A stretch of 10,788 bases of DNA from an uncultured Neomegalonema sp. GTDB lineage: Bacteria; Pseudomonadota; Alphaproteobacteria; Rhodobacterales; Rhodobacteraceae. Below are positions 1-6,202 of this stretch, piece after piece. The notes beneath the pieces were generated by a model. It ran no database searches. It saw only the letters and a list, made by a program, of their open reading frames with translations, and was not told where the DNA came from. Position numbers and translations under genes: made by a program. The number at the start of each line of letters is the position of its first letter. Position 1 is the stretch's first letter. The stretch covers positions 1 to 10,788 of the forward strand of contig CALFWP010000067.1 of assembly GCA_937927905.1 (NCBI GenBank). Direction: 5' to 3'.

Positions 1-33
1 CTACCGCAAAGTGTATTTGTAACAGGATTTCCA

Positions 34-345
34 ATGGCAGGAAAAACAATTACCCGCGCAGACCTTAGCGAATCAGTCTACAATGCTCTGGGACTATCCC
101 GGAATGAATCCGCGCAATTGGTTGAATCCGTTCTCGAACACGTATCAGCTGCACTAACAACAGGTGAGAAAGTCAAAATTTCATCCTTCGGCACCTTCAG
201 CGTTCGCGAGAAAAAGGGACGCGTCGGCCGCAACCCTAAAACCGGTGAAGAGGCCGCAATTGACCCCCGGCGTGTACTTGTGTTTCGTCCGTCCCATGTT
301 CTTAAAGACATGATCGTCCCGCATTCTCAGAGACATGATCAATGA
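34..345 (+). CDS. ihfA: Integration host factor subunit alpha
   Basis: This 103-aa protein is a DNA-bending nucleoid protein of the HU/IHF family. IHF alpha normally pairs with IHF beta to bend DNA sharply at specific sites in replication, recombination and transcription. The whole protein is one bacterial DNA-binding domain. An N-terminal helical part (about 1-45) is followed by VKISSFGTF (47-55) and the DNA-binding beta arm with GRNPKTGE (65-72), whose Pro68 is the expected intercalating proline. Length matches the family (about 99-105 aa), with a short polar tail. The specific start TITRADL and the gene context favour IHF alpha over HU. The ATG has an AGGA at 24-27 with 6-nt spacing. The next gene is a MerR-like regulator on the same strand, 76 nt downstream. 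In many alphaproteobacteria fabH lies just upstream, which would be outside this window. Confidence 0.95.
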   Translation: MAGKTITRADLSESVYNALGLSRNESAQLVESVLEHVSAALTTGEKVKISSFGTFSVREKKGRVGRNPKTGEEAAIDPRRVLVFRPSHVLKDMIVPHSQRHDQ

Positions 346-366
346 CAATTCAAAGGCTATGCGGGA
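317..366. repeat. 8-bp inverted repeat across the ihfA stop codon
   Basis: TCCCGCAT (317-324) and ATGCGGGA (359-366) are perfect reverse complements separated by 34 nt. The pair brackets the ihfA stop codon. There is no T-run after it, so it does not look like an intrinsic terminator. It could be a weak RNA hairpin between ihfA and the MerR gene, or chance. Confidence 0.3.
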
Positions 367-421
367 AAAGTTCGTATTATAGACGCCCCCTGCGCCATCC
401 TTTTGCCCTGAGAGGCACCCG

Positions 422-847
422 ATGAATAAATCCAATCAGGCCTTCCGGACGATCAGTGAAGTTTCAAACGAACTTGAAGTTCCGGCACACGTTCTCCGGT
501 TCTGGGAAACGAAATTCCCTCAAATCAAGCCGATGAAGCGCGGCGGAGGACGTCGGTATTACCGTCCTGAGGATATTTCGCTTCTCAAAGGCGTGCAGTC
601 CATGCTGCATGTGGACGGGTATTCTATCAAAGGCGTACAAAAGGCACTGCGTGAACATGGTGTAAAGGCGGTTCTGGACCGCGATGAGAATGTATCTGTA
701 ACAACGACCATTGCGGCAGCAGAGATAACTGCAATCGAACCTTCCGGAGGTGTGACAATCTCCGCCGCAGAACGCCAAAAGCTACAGGCTGTTCTCGATT
801 CCCTAATTGTGCTGCGTGCCGAGCTGGCGGGTGCAGAGTCATCATAA
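422..847 (+). CDS. MerR-family transcriptional regulator
   Basis: This 141-aa protein has an N-terminal MerR-type winged helix-turn-helix at about residues 10-77. The features seen are FRTISEVSNELEVPAHVLRFWE (an HTH with the RFWE motif), the wing segment GGGRRYYRPED, and the helix after it that begins at about residue 52. The C-terminal half (about 85-141) is rich in Ala, Thr, Val and Glu and has no Cys/His metal site or recognisable effector domain. It therefore resembles the small MerR proteins that sit beside ihfA in many alphaproteobacteria, whose ligand and targets are unknown. The ATG is supported by AGAGG at 411-415 with 6-nt spacing. It follows ihfA on the same strand and is followed by tRNA-Pro. 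Family assignment is firm; any regulon is unknown. Confidence 0.88.
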   Translation: MNKSNQAFRTISEVSNELEVPAHVLRFWETKFPQIKPMKRGGGRRYYRPEDISLLKGVQSMLHVDGYSIKGVQKALREHGVKAVLDRDENVSVTTTIAAAEITAIEPSGGVTISAAERQKLQAVLDSLIVLRAELAGAESS

Positions 848-864
848 CACAGCACCGATCATTA

Positions 865-893
865 TTGCGCTGCAGACGATCCGTCGCTATACA
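865..893 (+). promoter_or_regulatory. Possible sigma-70-like promoter for tRNA-Pro
   Basis: A TTGCGC hexamer at 865-870 and TATACA at 888-893 are separated by 17 nt. The expected transcription start would fall at about 900, just before the mature tRNA 5' end at 902. The -35 match is only partial, so the call rests mainly on the TATACA element, the spacing and the position. Confidence 0.35.
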
Positions 894-901
894 GTATGCA
901 T

Positions 902-978
902 CGGGCTATAGCGCAGTTTGGTAGCGCGTTCGTCTGGGGGACGAAAGGTCGTAGGTTCAAATCCTGCTAGCCCGACCA
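902..978 (+). tRNA. tRNA-Pro (anticodon GGG)
   Basis: The 77-nt cloverleaf folds fully. The acceptor stem is CGGGCTA (902-908) with TAGCCCG (968-974). The D stem is GCGC (911-914) with GCGC (924-927). The anticodon stem is TTCGT (929-933) with ACGAA (941-945), and the T stem GTAGG (951-955) pairs with CCTGC (963-967) around a TTCAAAT loop. The 7-nt anticodon loop CTGGGGG places GGG at 936-938, so it reads CCC (and CCU by wobble) proline codons. The C1-G72 pair and A73 discriminator fit bacterial tRNA-Pro, and G37 after the anticodon fits a TrmD substrate. The 3' CCA (976-978) is encoded. It lies between the MerR gene and dcd with no integrase nearby. Confidence 0.97.
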
Positions 979-1017
979 ATATCCGCTCAGCTTCAATATG
1001 AATTTCCGGAGGACAAC

Positions 1018-2145
1018 GTGACGATGCAAAACCCTGCATCCGGCGTTCTTCCTTCACAGGATATACGGGCTATGCTCGTCTCGGGGATCCTGCAAACGGT
1101 GGCACCCTTGACAGAGGGACAGATACAGCCCGCCAGTATCGATTTACGGCTCGGTCCGGTGGCGCATCGTGTCCGTGCAAGCTTTCTTCCGGGCTCTGGG
1201 GTGACAGTGTCCGACCGGCTTGCCGATTTTTCAATGCATGAAATTGATTTAACAGCCGGCGCTGTCCTTGAAACCGGCTGTGTTTATCTTGTGCCGTTGC
1301 TGGAATCGCTTGATCTGCCCGATACACTGAGCGCGGTGGCCAATGCGAAGAGTTCGACCGGGCGGCTCGACCTGTTCACACGACTGATCTGCGATAACGG
1401 AACCGAATTTGACCGTGTAGAACCGGGATATAAAGGTCCGCTTTACGCCGAAATTTCTCCACGTACGTTTTCAGTACTGGCCAGAACAGGCGTACGGCTT
1501 AATCAGATGCGATTCCGTTACGGAAACACTCGATATTCCGGCGAAGCTTTACGCGCCCTGCATCGGGCCGAAAGGCTGGTACATGTTGATGACGGCAAAA
1601 CAGGGGACAGCAGCGAAAGCGCGGATATCGACAATGACGGTGTGGGTTTCAGTGTGGATTTACGCGGCCGCGGGGATGGGCTTGTCGGATATCGCGCAAA
1701 ACAGCATACCGGTCTGATAGACCTGGAAAAAATCGGTATTTATCCCACAGAGGATTACTGGGACGCACTTCACACGGACCGGCACGGGCGGCTAATTCTC
1801 GACCCGGGTGCGTTTTATATTCTTGCCTCGCGGGAGGCTGTTCATGTTCCGCCCGATTGTGCCGCAGAAATGACCCCCTATTCCGCACTGGTCGGCGAAT
1901 TTCGCGTTCATTACGCGGGTTTCTTTGATCCCGGTTTCGGCCATTCAGCCGCCGGAGGGTCCGGCGCGCGGGGTGTACTGGAAGTCCGTTGTCACGAAAC
2001 ACCGTTTGCACTTGAGCACGGCCAGATTGTCGGCAGACTGGTCTATGAGGCAATGCGCACAACACCGGACAGCCTATACGGTGTCGGCGGTCTTGGCTCG
2101 AATTACCAGGGACAGGGACTGAAGCTGTCCAAACATTTCAAATAG
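1018..2145 (+). CDS. dcd: dCTP deaminase, double-length (bidomain) type
   Basis: The product probably deaminates dCTP to dUTP, feeding dTMP synthesis in the cytosol. At 375 aa it is about twice the length of the E. coli enzyme and matches the long alphaproteobacterial form with two dUTPase-like halves. In the N-terminal half, QPASIDLRLG (37-46), KSSTGR (111-116), EPGYKGPLYAEI (135-146) and RTGVRLNQM (156-164) follow the canonical Dcd order, with Ser112, Arg116 and probably Glu145 at the active-site positions. The C-terminal half repeats the pattern as TPYSALVGEFR (286-296), FFDPGFG (302-308) and GVLEV (319-323), without an Arg at the matching place. It ends in SNYQGQGLKLSKHFK. The start is ambiguous: GGAGG at 1008-1012 lies 5 nt before the GTG at 1018 and 11 nt before an ATG at 1024. 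No promoter is evident in the 39 nt after the tRNA, so read-through is possible. Confidence 0.9.
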   Translation: MTMQNPASGVLPSQDIRAMLVSGILQTVAPLTEGQIQPASIDLRLGPVAHRVRASFLPGSGVTVSDRLADFSMHEIDLTAGAVLETGCVYLVPLLESLDLPDTLSAVANAKSSTGRLDLFTRLICDNGTEFDRVEPGYKGPLYAEISPRTFSVLARTGVRLNQMRFRYGNTRYSGEALRALHRAERLVHVDDGKTGDSSESADIDNDGVGFSVDLRGRGDGLVGYRAKQHTGLIDLEKIGIYPTEDYWDALHTDRHGRLILDPGAFYILASREAVHVPPDCAAEMTPYSALVGEFRVHYAGFFDPGFGHSAAGGSGARGVLEVRCHETPFALEHGQIVGRLVYEAMRTTPDSLYGVGGLGSNYQGQGLKLSKHFK

Positions 2146-2242
2146 ACACTCTATACGAAGGCAGACAGGGTATTCAGGGATTTGTGTGCTCAGGTAAAAA
2201 TAGCAAAGCCTGTTATAGCCCCGCATTGCCAAGCGATTGAAT

Positions 2243-2917
2243 TCAGTTGAAAAGGGTTTGATCGTCTTTACTTGCCCCGGTTTCATCGGGATCGAGAATA
2301 TCATCTTCATCCTGTTGCGGGGTGATCGCCACGGATCGTGTATCCAGCAGACCGGAACGTTTCAGCTCTTCAAGGCCCGGTAAATCCTTCACGCTCTCCA
2401 AACCGAAATGTTCCAGGAAAACATCCGTCGTCATAAAGGTGACAGGCCTGCCCGGGGTCTCGCGCCTGCGGCCGAGTTTGATCCATTCAAGACCAAGCAA
2501 CAGATCGAGTGTTCCTTTTGACACTGCAACCCCGCGAACTTCTTCGATTTCCGTGCGTGTTACCGGTTGATGATAAGCAATAATCGATAGGGTTTCTGTC
2601 GCGGCACGGGAAAGTTTTCGTGTTTCTTCCACCTCTTCGCGCAACAGGAAACTCAGGTCGGACGCCGTGCGTAAAGCCCATTTTCCAGCCACTCGGATTA
2701 GCGTAACACCCCGCCCTTCATACGCGGCCTCTACCCGCCGCAACGCTTCGGCGGCATCACAGCCCTTCGGCATACGCTGTTCAATCTCGGCGGTGGACAG
2801 GGGTTTTTTGCTGGCAAAAAGAATCGCTTCAATCATGCGATCCTGCTGATCCGCCTCCGGAACCGAAAACGGCAAATCCGGCTTCGGACCGGCACCCGGG
2901 TCAACGTCCGCAGTCAA
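2243..2917 (-). CDS. scpB: Segregation and condensation protein B
   Basis: ScpB is the winged-helix kleisin-associated subunit of the SMC-ScpA-ScpB complex that condenses and segregates the chromosome. The 224-aa product shows the first winged helix at about 27-90 (MIEAILFASKKPLS onward) and the second at about 100-180. Hallmark segments are ETLSIIAYHQPVTRTEIEEVRGV (107-129), GRPVTFMTTDVFLEHFGL (156-173) and DLPGL. The last 30 or so residues are an acidic, probably disordered tail. The start is a TTG at 2917-2915 that overlaps the scpA stop as TTGA, with an AAGGTGG-like site just upstream. The first internal ATG (2836) would cut into the first winged helix, so TTG is preferred. Its 3' end converges on dcd across a 97-nt gap with no clear terminator hairpin. 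Confidence 0.93.
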   Translation of the reverse strand: MTADVDPGAGPKPDLPFSVPEADQQDRMIEAILFASKKPLSTAEIEQRMPKGCDAAEALRRVEAAYEGRGVTLIRVAGKWALRTASDLSFLLREEVEETRKLSRAATETLSIIAYHQPVTRTEIEEVRGVAVSKGTLDLLLGLEWIKLGRRRETPGRPVTFMTTDVFLEHFGLESVKDLPGLEELKRSGLLDTRSVAITPQQDEDDILDPDETGASKDDQTLFN

Positions 2918-3795
2918 GCCACCTTGCCTTTACTGTTCAGATTCCGGCGCTGTTTCCCGCTAACCCGCTCTGTCACGACAGCAGCATCAAGGCCGGAAGC
3001 TGTCCCGCCGGACGCGTCCTCCTCCATCATATCACGCAGATAGATCGGACCGAAAACCTCTGTCTGGCGCATGGAAATCTGTCCCTCGCGCGCAAGCTCA
3101 AGACTGGCGGCAAAAGTACTGGCAATGGCGGAGCGTGTCAGAGCTTTATCACGCCAATCCTGCGGCAGAAACATTTCAAGGCGGGTCCAGTTCGGCGTTT
3201 CACCGATAAATGTGCGCAGACGCCCCAGCGCCTCCTCCATAGCATAGGCTTTGGGTCGCTCGACATGTAAGGGGCTATAGGGTTTGCGGCTTTTAATCCT
3301 TGCATAAGACCCGAGCAGATCCAGCAACGAACATTTCCAGCCGGTTTTTTTATTGACCATGACCGTTTCAGGCAGGCCGCGCATAAAAACATCACGATTC
3401 AGCTGATCACGACCGAATAATGCCGCTGCCGACTTACGCATAGCCTCAAGTCTCTGAAGCTGAAATGCCAGCCGTGCGGCCATTTCATCGGCATCAATCT
3501 CGTCTTCGGCCTTTTCTTCCACGGGCAAAAGCAGGCGGGATTTCAGATAGGCAAGCCACGCTGCTGTCACCAGATAATCAGCGGCCAGTTCCAGGTGCAG
3601 CTTTCGCGCCTCCGCGACAAAGGCCAGGTATTGCTCGGCCAATTGCAATATAGAGACCTGCCGCAAGTCAACCTTCTGCGAACGGGCAAGGGTCAGCAGG
3701 ACATCCAACGGACCTTCGAAACCGTCAATGTCAATCAAAAGGCTGTTCGGGGCACCCCCGAAACGTTCAGTGCCACCATCATGCATGGGGCACAC
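2914..3795 (-). CDS. scpA: Segregation and condensation protein A (kleisin)
   Basis: ScpA is the kleisin that bridges SMC heads and binds ScpB dimers in chromosome condensation. The 293-aa product opens with the family signature DGFEGPLDVLLTLARSQKVDLRQVSILQLAEQYLAFV (24-60). It continues through a helical stretch with LAADYLVTAAWLAYLKSRLLLP, has a variable middle, and ends in a winged helix around SFAASLELAREGQISMRQTEVFGPIYL. A basic tail (KQRRNLNSKGKVA) follows. The start may be GTG at 3795, with GGAG 7 nt upstream, or ATG at 3786 three codons later; I give the longer form. Either start lies inside the end of nagZ (17- or 8-nt overlap), which suggests translational coupling. The stop overlaps the scpB TTG start. 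Confidence 0.93.
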   Translation of the reverse strand: MCPMHDGGTERFGGAPNSLLIDIDGFEGPLDVLLTLARSQKVDLRQVSILQLAEQYLAFVAEARKLHLELAADYLVTAAWLAYLKSRLLLPVEEKAEDEIDADEMAARLAFQLQRLEAMRKSAAALFGRDQLNRDVFMRGLPETVMVNKKTGWKCSLLDLLGSYARIKSRKPYSPLHVERPKAYAMEEALGRLRTFIGETPNWTRLEMFLPQDWRDKALTRSAIASTFAASLELAREGQISMRQTEVFGPIYLRDMMEEDASGGTASGLDAAVVTERVSGKQRRNLNSKGKVA

Positions 3796-4801
3796 CTGCC
3801 CGCTCCATCAAAGACGCATACCGCTTATCAAGACTGTCGAGATCAACAGGTGGCGCTGTGGTACGGCGCAGACTTTCTGCATAATCTGCACGGCGTAAGG
3901 CATCCCCGCTCAGCTCGGGGAGAACAGATGCAATTTCGCGCATTTCAGAAAAGTCGCCATTACAATGCAAAACCACATCACAGCCCGCAACCAGCGAAGC
4001 ACGTGTCCGGTCAGCGAAATCACCCGACAGGGCCTTCATCGACAGATCATCCGTCATGAGCAGACCGTCCACTCCCAATCCGTTCCGTATAAATGCAATG
4101 ACGTCCGGCGACAGAGTCGCACAACGCCCGGCATCTATAGCAGAATAAACCACATGCGCCGTCATAGCCAGCGGTGCATCGGCAAAAGCGGCAAAGGGGG
4201 GGAAATCGGTACTTTGTAAATCGCCGAGGCATGCATCTACAACAGGAAGTGACAGATGGCTGTCTACCATGGCGCGACCGTGACCGGGCACATGCTTGAC
4301 CACCGGCAAGACACCTGCGCGCAACAAACCGTCAAAAACAGCCCGCGCCCGGTTGCTGACGGTTTCCGGATCCGAACCCAACGCCCGATCCCCGATAACA
4401 TCATGGCCGCCGGGCAACGGAACGTCCAGCAGGGGTGCACAATTTACATCAATGCCACAGGCGCGAAGCTCCCTGCCGATAATCTCGTATCTCAGGGACA
4501 ATGCCTCGCACCGTTCCGCTTCGTTCAGACCGGGTGCTTCGGCAAGCTCCAGGACAGGCGGCCATTCACGCCAGTGAGGACCGCGCAGCCGTGCAACACG
4601 GCCGCCCTCCTGATCAATCAGGACCGGTGCGTTATGCCCTGCTGCCTCTCTCAAGTCATTGCACAAATCCGAAACCTGATCAGGTTCAGAAATATTGCGT
4701 GCAAAGAGGATAAAGCCCCAAGGGGCAACATCACGAAAAAAGCTGCGTTCCTGATTGCTCAAACGCATAGCTGAACAACCGAAGATCGCAGCTTTTGCCA
4801 T
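3779..4801 (-). CDS. nagZ: Beta-N-acetylhexosaminidase NagZ (GH3)
   Basis: NagZ removes N-acetylglucosamine from 1,6-anhydro-MurNAc muropeptides in the cytoplasm during peptidoglycan recycling; in some bacteria its products signal to beta-lactamase regulators. The 340-aa protein carries the GH3 barrel motifs in order. These are GCSAMRLSNQERSFFRD and PWGFILFARN near the N-terminus, IDQEGGRVARLRG (62-74), IGDRALGSDP (136-145), KHVPGHG (169-175), the VDSH loop with the catalytic-dyad His (179-182) and MTDDLSM (249-255) with the nucleophile Asp. There is no signal peptide, as expected. I chose the ATG at 4801 because family members begin close to the AAIFGCS segment and because it sits 13 nt after the upstream stop. 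An in-frame GTG at 4846 would add 15 residues and overlap the SPOR gene. Neither start has a strong Shine-Dalgarno site. The 3' end overlaps scpA by 17 nt. Confidence 0.92.
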   Translation of the reverse strand: MAKAAIFGCSAMRLSNQERSFFRDVAPWGFILFARNISEPDQVSDLCNDLREAAGHNAPVLIDQEGGRVARLRGPHWREWPPVLELAEAPGLNEAERCEALSLRYEIIGRELRACGIDVNCAPLLDVPLPGGHDVIGDRALGSDPETVSNRARAVFDGLLRAGVLPVVKHVPGHGRAMVDSHLSLPVVDACLGDLQSTDFPPFAAFADAPLAMTAHVVYSAIDAGRCATLSPDVIAFIRNGLGVDGLLMTDDLSMKALSGDFADRTRASLVAGCDVVLHCNGDFSEMREIASVLPELSGDALRRADYAESLRRTTAPPVDLDSLDKRYASLMERAGVPHA

Positions 4802-4814
4802 CAAACCGGACCGG

Positions 4815-6161
4815 CTAACGACGTTGCGGGACAAAGCAATCGACACCGCGTCCGTTCAGCGCCTGGCACAATTGTGCCGCACGGGATGTATCGCGAAGAG
4901 GCCCGACTCTCATGCGGAACAATCTGCGTCCGTCTGCTGTTTGCACAGGTTGCACCTGCAAACCCAGCCTTCCGAGCAGATCGGGATGCCTGGAGCGGAT
5001 ATTCTGCCAGCGGCCCCGGACTTCTTCAGCTGTCGGAAACGCACCGAGTTGTACCTGAGCATCACCGACCGGTTGGGTTGGAATACGAACACGTTGAAGG
5101 CCCGCCGAGGGGAGTTGTGCCGCAGGCTGATTCAGGCTGTTCCGGGGCCCCTCCGCCAATGCAGGCGTACGGATACGGGCAATTGCCGGTTCAGCCCTTC
5201 TTCTGATTTGCGGACGTTCAGGTCTTATGTCAGGGGCAAGCGCAGGCGCGACCGCCGCCAGTTCAAGGCCGGTATTTGCGGAGGGGCGTCCGAGGCGGGC
5301 CGCTCCGAAATCTCTCGGCTTAAGCGAGGGAACACGCAAAGTGATTTGACGGTCTGCAGGTTGTTCTTTTTTCACGGCGGCAGTTTGTTGTGCCGTATTT
5401 ACAGCCGACGCATTCGCAACAGCGGTTGTGGCGGCCTCCGCTGCGTGTGCATTCGCGGAAACAGAACCGTTCAACACGGTACGGGACACTGCGGTTTCAA
5501 CAGAAGTTGCGGCCCAATTGTCACCACGGGGCGCAAGACCCTGCGGTGCTGCAGTGTCTTCGATATAAATGGTTTCAGGGGTTTGCGCATCTACCGGAGC
5601 CACTTCAGCATCCGCAGTGATCAAAAGCTCATCCGAACGGTCGGGGACACCATCAATATTCAGCGACGGTTCACCCTCGATTGAATTTTTCGTTTTCAAA
5701 CCGGTCAGCTGCGTGACTTCACGGCGTATCTCGCGGATTTGTTCGGTTTCAATTACCGGTTCAAAAGTTCGGTCAGGTAAATCCGTTTCAATGATTACAC
5801 CATCACGCAGCGCATAATCACCCGCCACAGGGCGCTTGCCGTCAATCATCGCGTTGGCAAGGTTTCCGGTATTCGGAATAACAGCCCCGCCCTCATCTTC
5901 CGGAGCGATTTTGATCGGTGTATTATTCGCGGCAATCAAAGGTGGCTCGTCAACAGTCTTGCGCTGACCGAGCTTATATGACGCAAAAACCAGTCCGCAC
6001 CCGATTACGAATGTAAGCAGAACACCAAGGGCCGCGCCCGCGCCGCCCCCGTTGGCCTCAAGTCGCTCGTTACGTTCCTCACGTTCGAGCTCTTCCAGGA
6101 GATCGATTTCGTTGTTCATTTTTACTGCCCGGCGGTTTGTTTTGATTATTGCGCACTCCAT
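4815..6161 (-). CDS. SPOR-domain inner-membrane protein
   Basis: SPOR domains bind glycan strands stripped of stem peptides, which occur at the division septum. The 448-aa product has a short charged cytoplasmic start with an acidic EELEREERNERLE helix, then one membrane helix at about 43-63 (AALGVLLTFVIGCGLVFASYK). A long Ala/Pro/Thr-rich periplasmic linker of about 300 residues follows, then a C-terminal SPOR domain at about 367-447 (VQLGAFPTAEEVRGRW to GVDCFVP). The architecture is N-in, C-out, as in FtsN or DamX, but no FtsN-specific motif is evident, so I give no symbol. The ATG at 6161 has AAAGG at 6170-6166. A second in-frame ATG at 6119 would give 434 aa but has no clear ribosome site. 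It lies 41 nt after argS and 13 nt before nagZ. Confidence 0.88.
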   Translation of the reverse strand: MECAIIKTNRRAVKMNNEIDLLEELEREERNERLEANGGGAGAALGVLLTFVIGCGLVFASYKLGQRKTVDEPPLIAANNTPIKIAPEDEGGAVIPNTGNLANAMIDGKRPVAGDYALRDGVIIETDLPDRTFEPVIETEQIREIRREVTQLTGLKTKNSIEGEPSLNIDGVPDRSDELLITADAEVAPVDAQTPETIYIEDTAAPQGLAPRGDNWAATSVETAVSRTVLNGSVSANAHAAEAATTAVANASAVNTAQQTAAVKKEQPADRQITLRVPSLKPRDFGAARLGRPSANTGLELAAVAPALAPDIRPERPQIRRRAEPAIARIRTPALAEGPRNSLNQPAAQLPSAGLQRVRIPTQPVGDAQVQLGAFPTAEEVRGRWQNIRSRHPDLLGRLGLQVQPVQTADGRRLFRMRVGPLRDTSRAAQLCQALNGRGVDCFVPQRR

Positions 6162-6202
6162 TCCGCCTTTACGAAGTGCGTTCAGTGATTTGCATCATTG
6201 TA

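Noticed and set aside
336..352. IHF-binding site at the end of ihfA for autoregulation
   Set aside because: ATCAA is present but the TTR half does not fall at the required spacing, so the consensus is not met.
342..380. Promoter for the MerR gene (ATGACA or TTCAAA with TATTAT at 375-380)
   Set aside because: TATTAT is a fair -10, but the candidate -35 hexamers lie 20 nt or more away or match poorly, so the pair is not convincing.
902..978. tRNA-Pro as an integration site of a mobile element
   Set aside because: There is no integrase, no repeat of the tRNA 3' end, and both flanking genes are ordinary chromosomal genes.
2146..2242. Bidirectional terminator between the convergent dcd and scpB
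   Set aside because: I found only short 4-bp pairings and direct repeats such as ATAGC, with no GC-rich hairpin followed by a T-run on either strand.
4755..5684. A 309-codon open frame on the plus strand opposite the SPOR gene and the start of nagZ
   Set aside because: Its product is rich in Arg, Cys and Gly with no recognisable domain, and the opposite strand has a clear SPOR protein and NagZ. It is a shadow of a low-complexity coding region.
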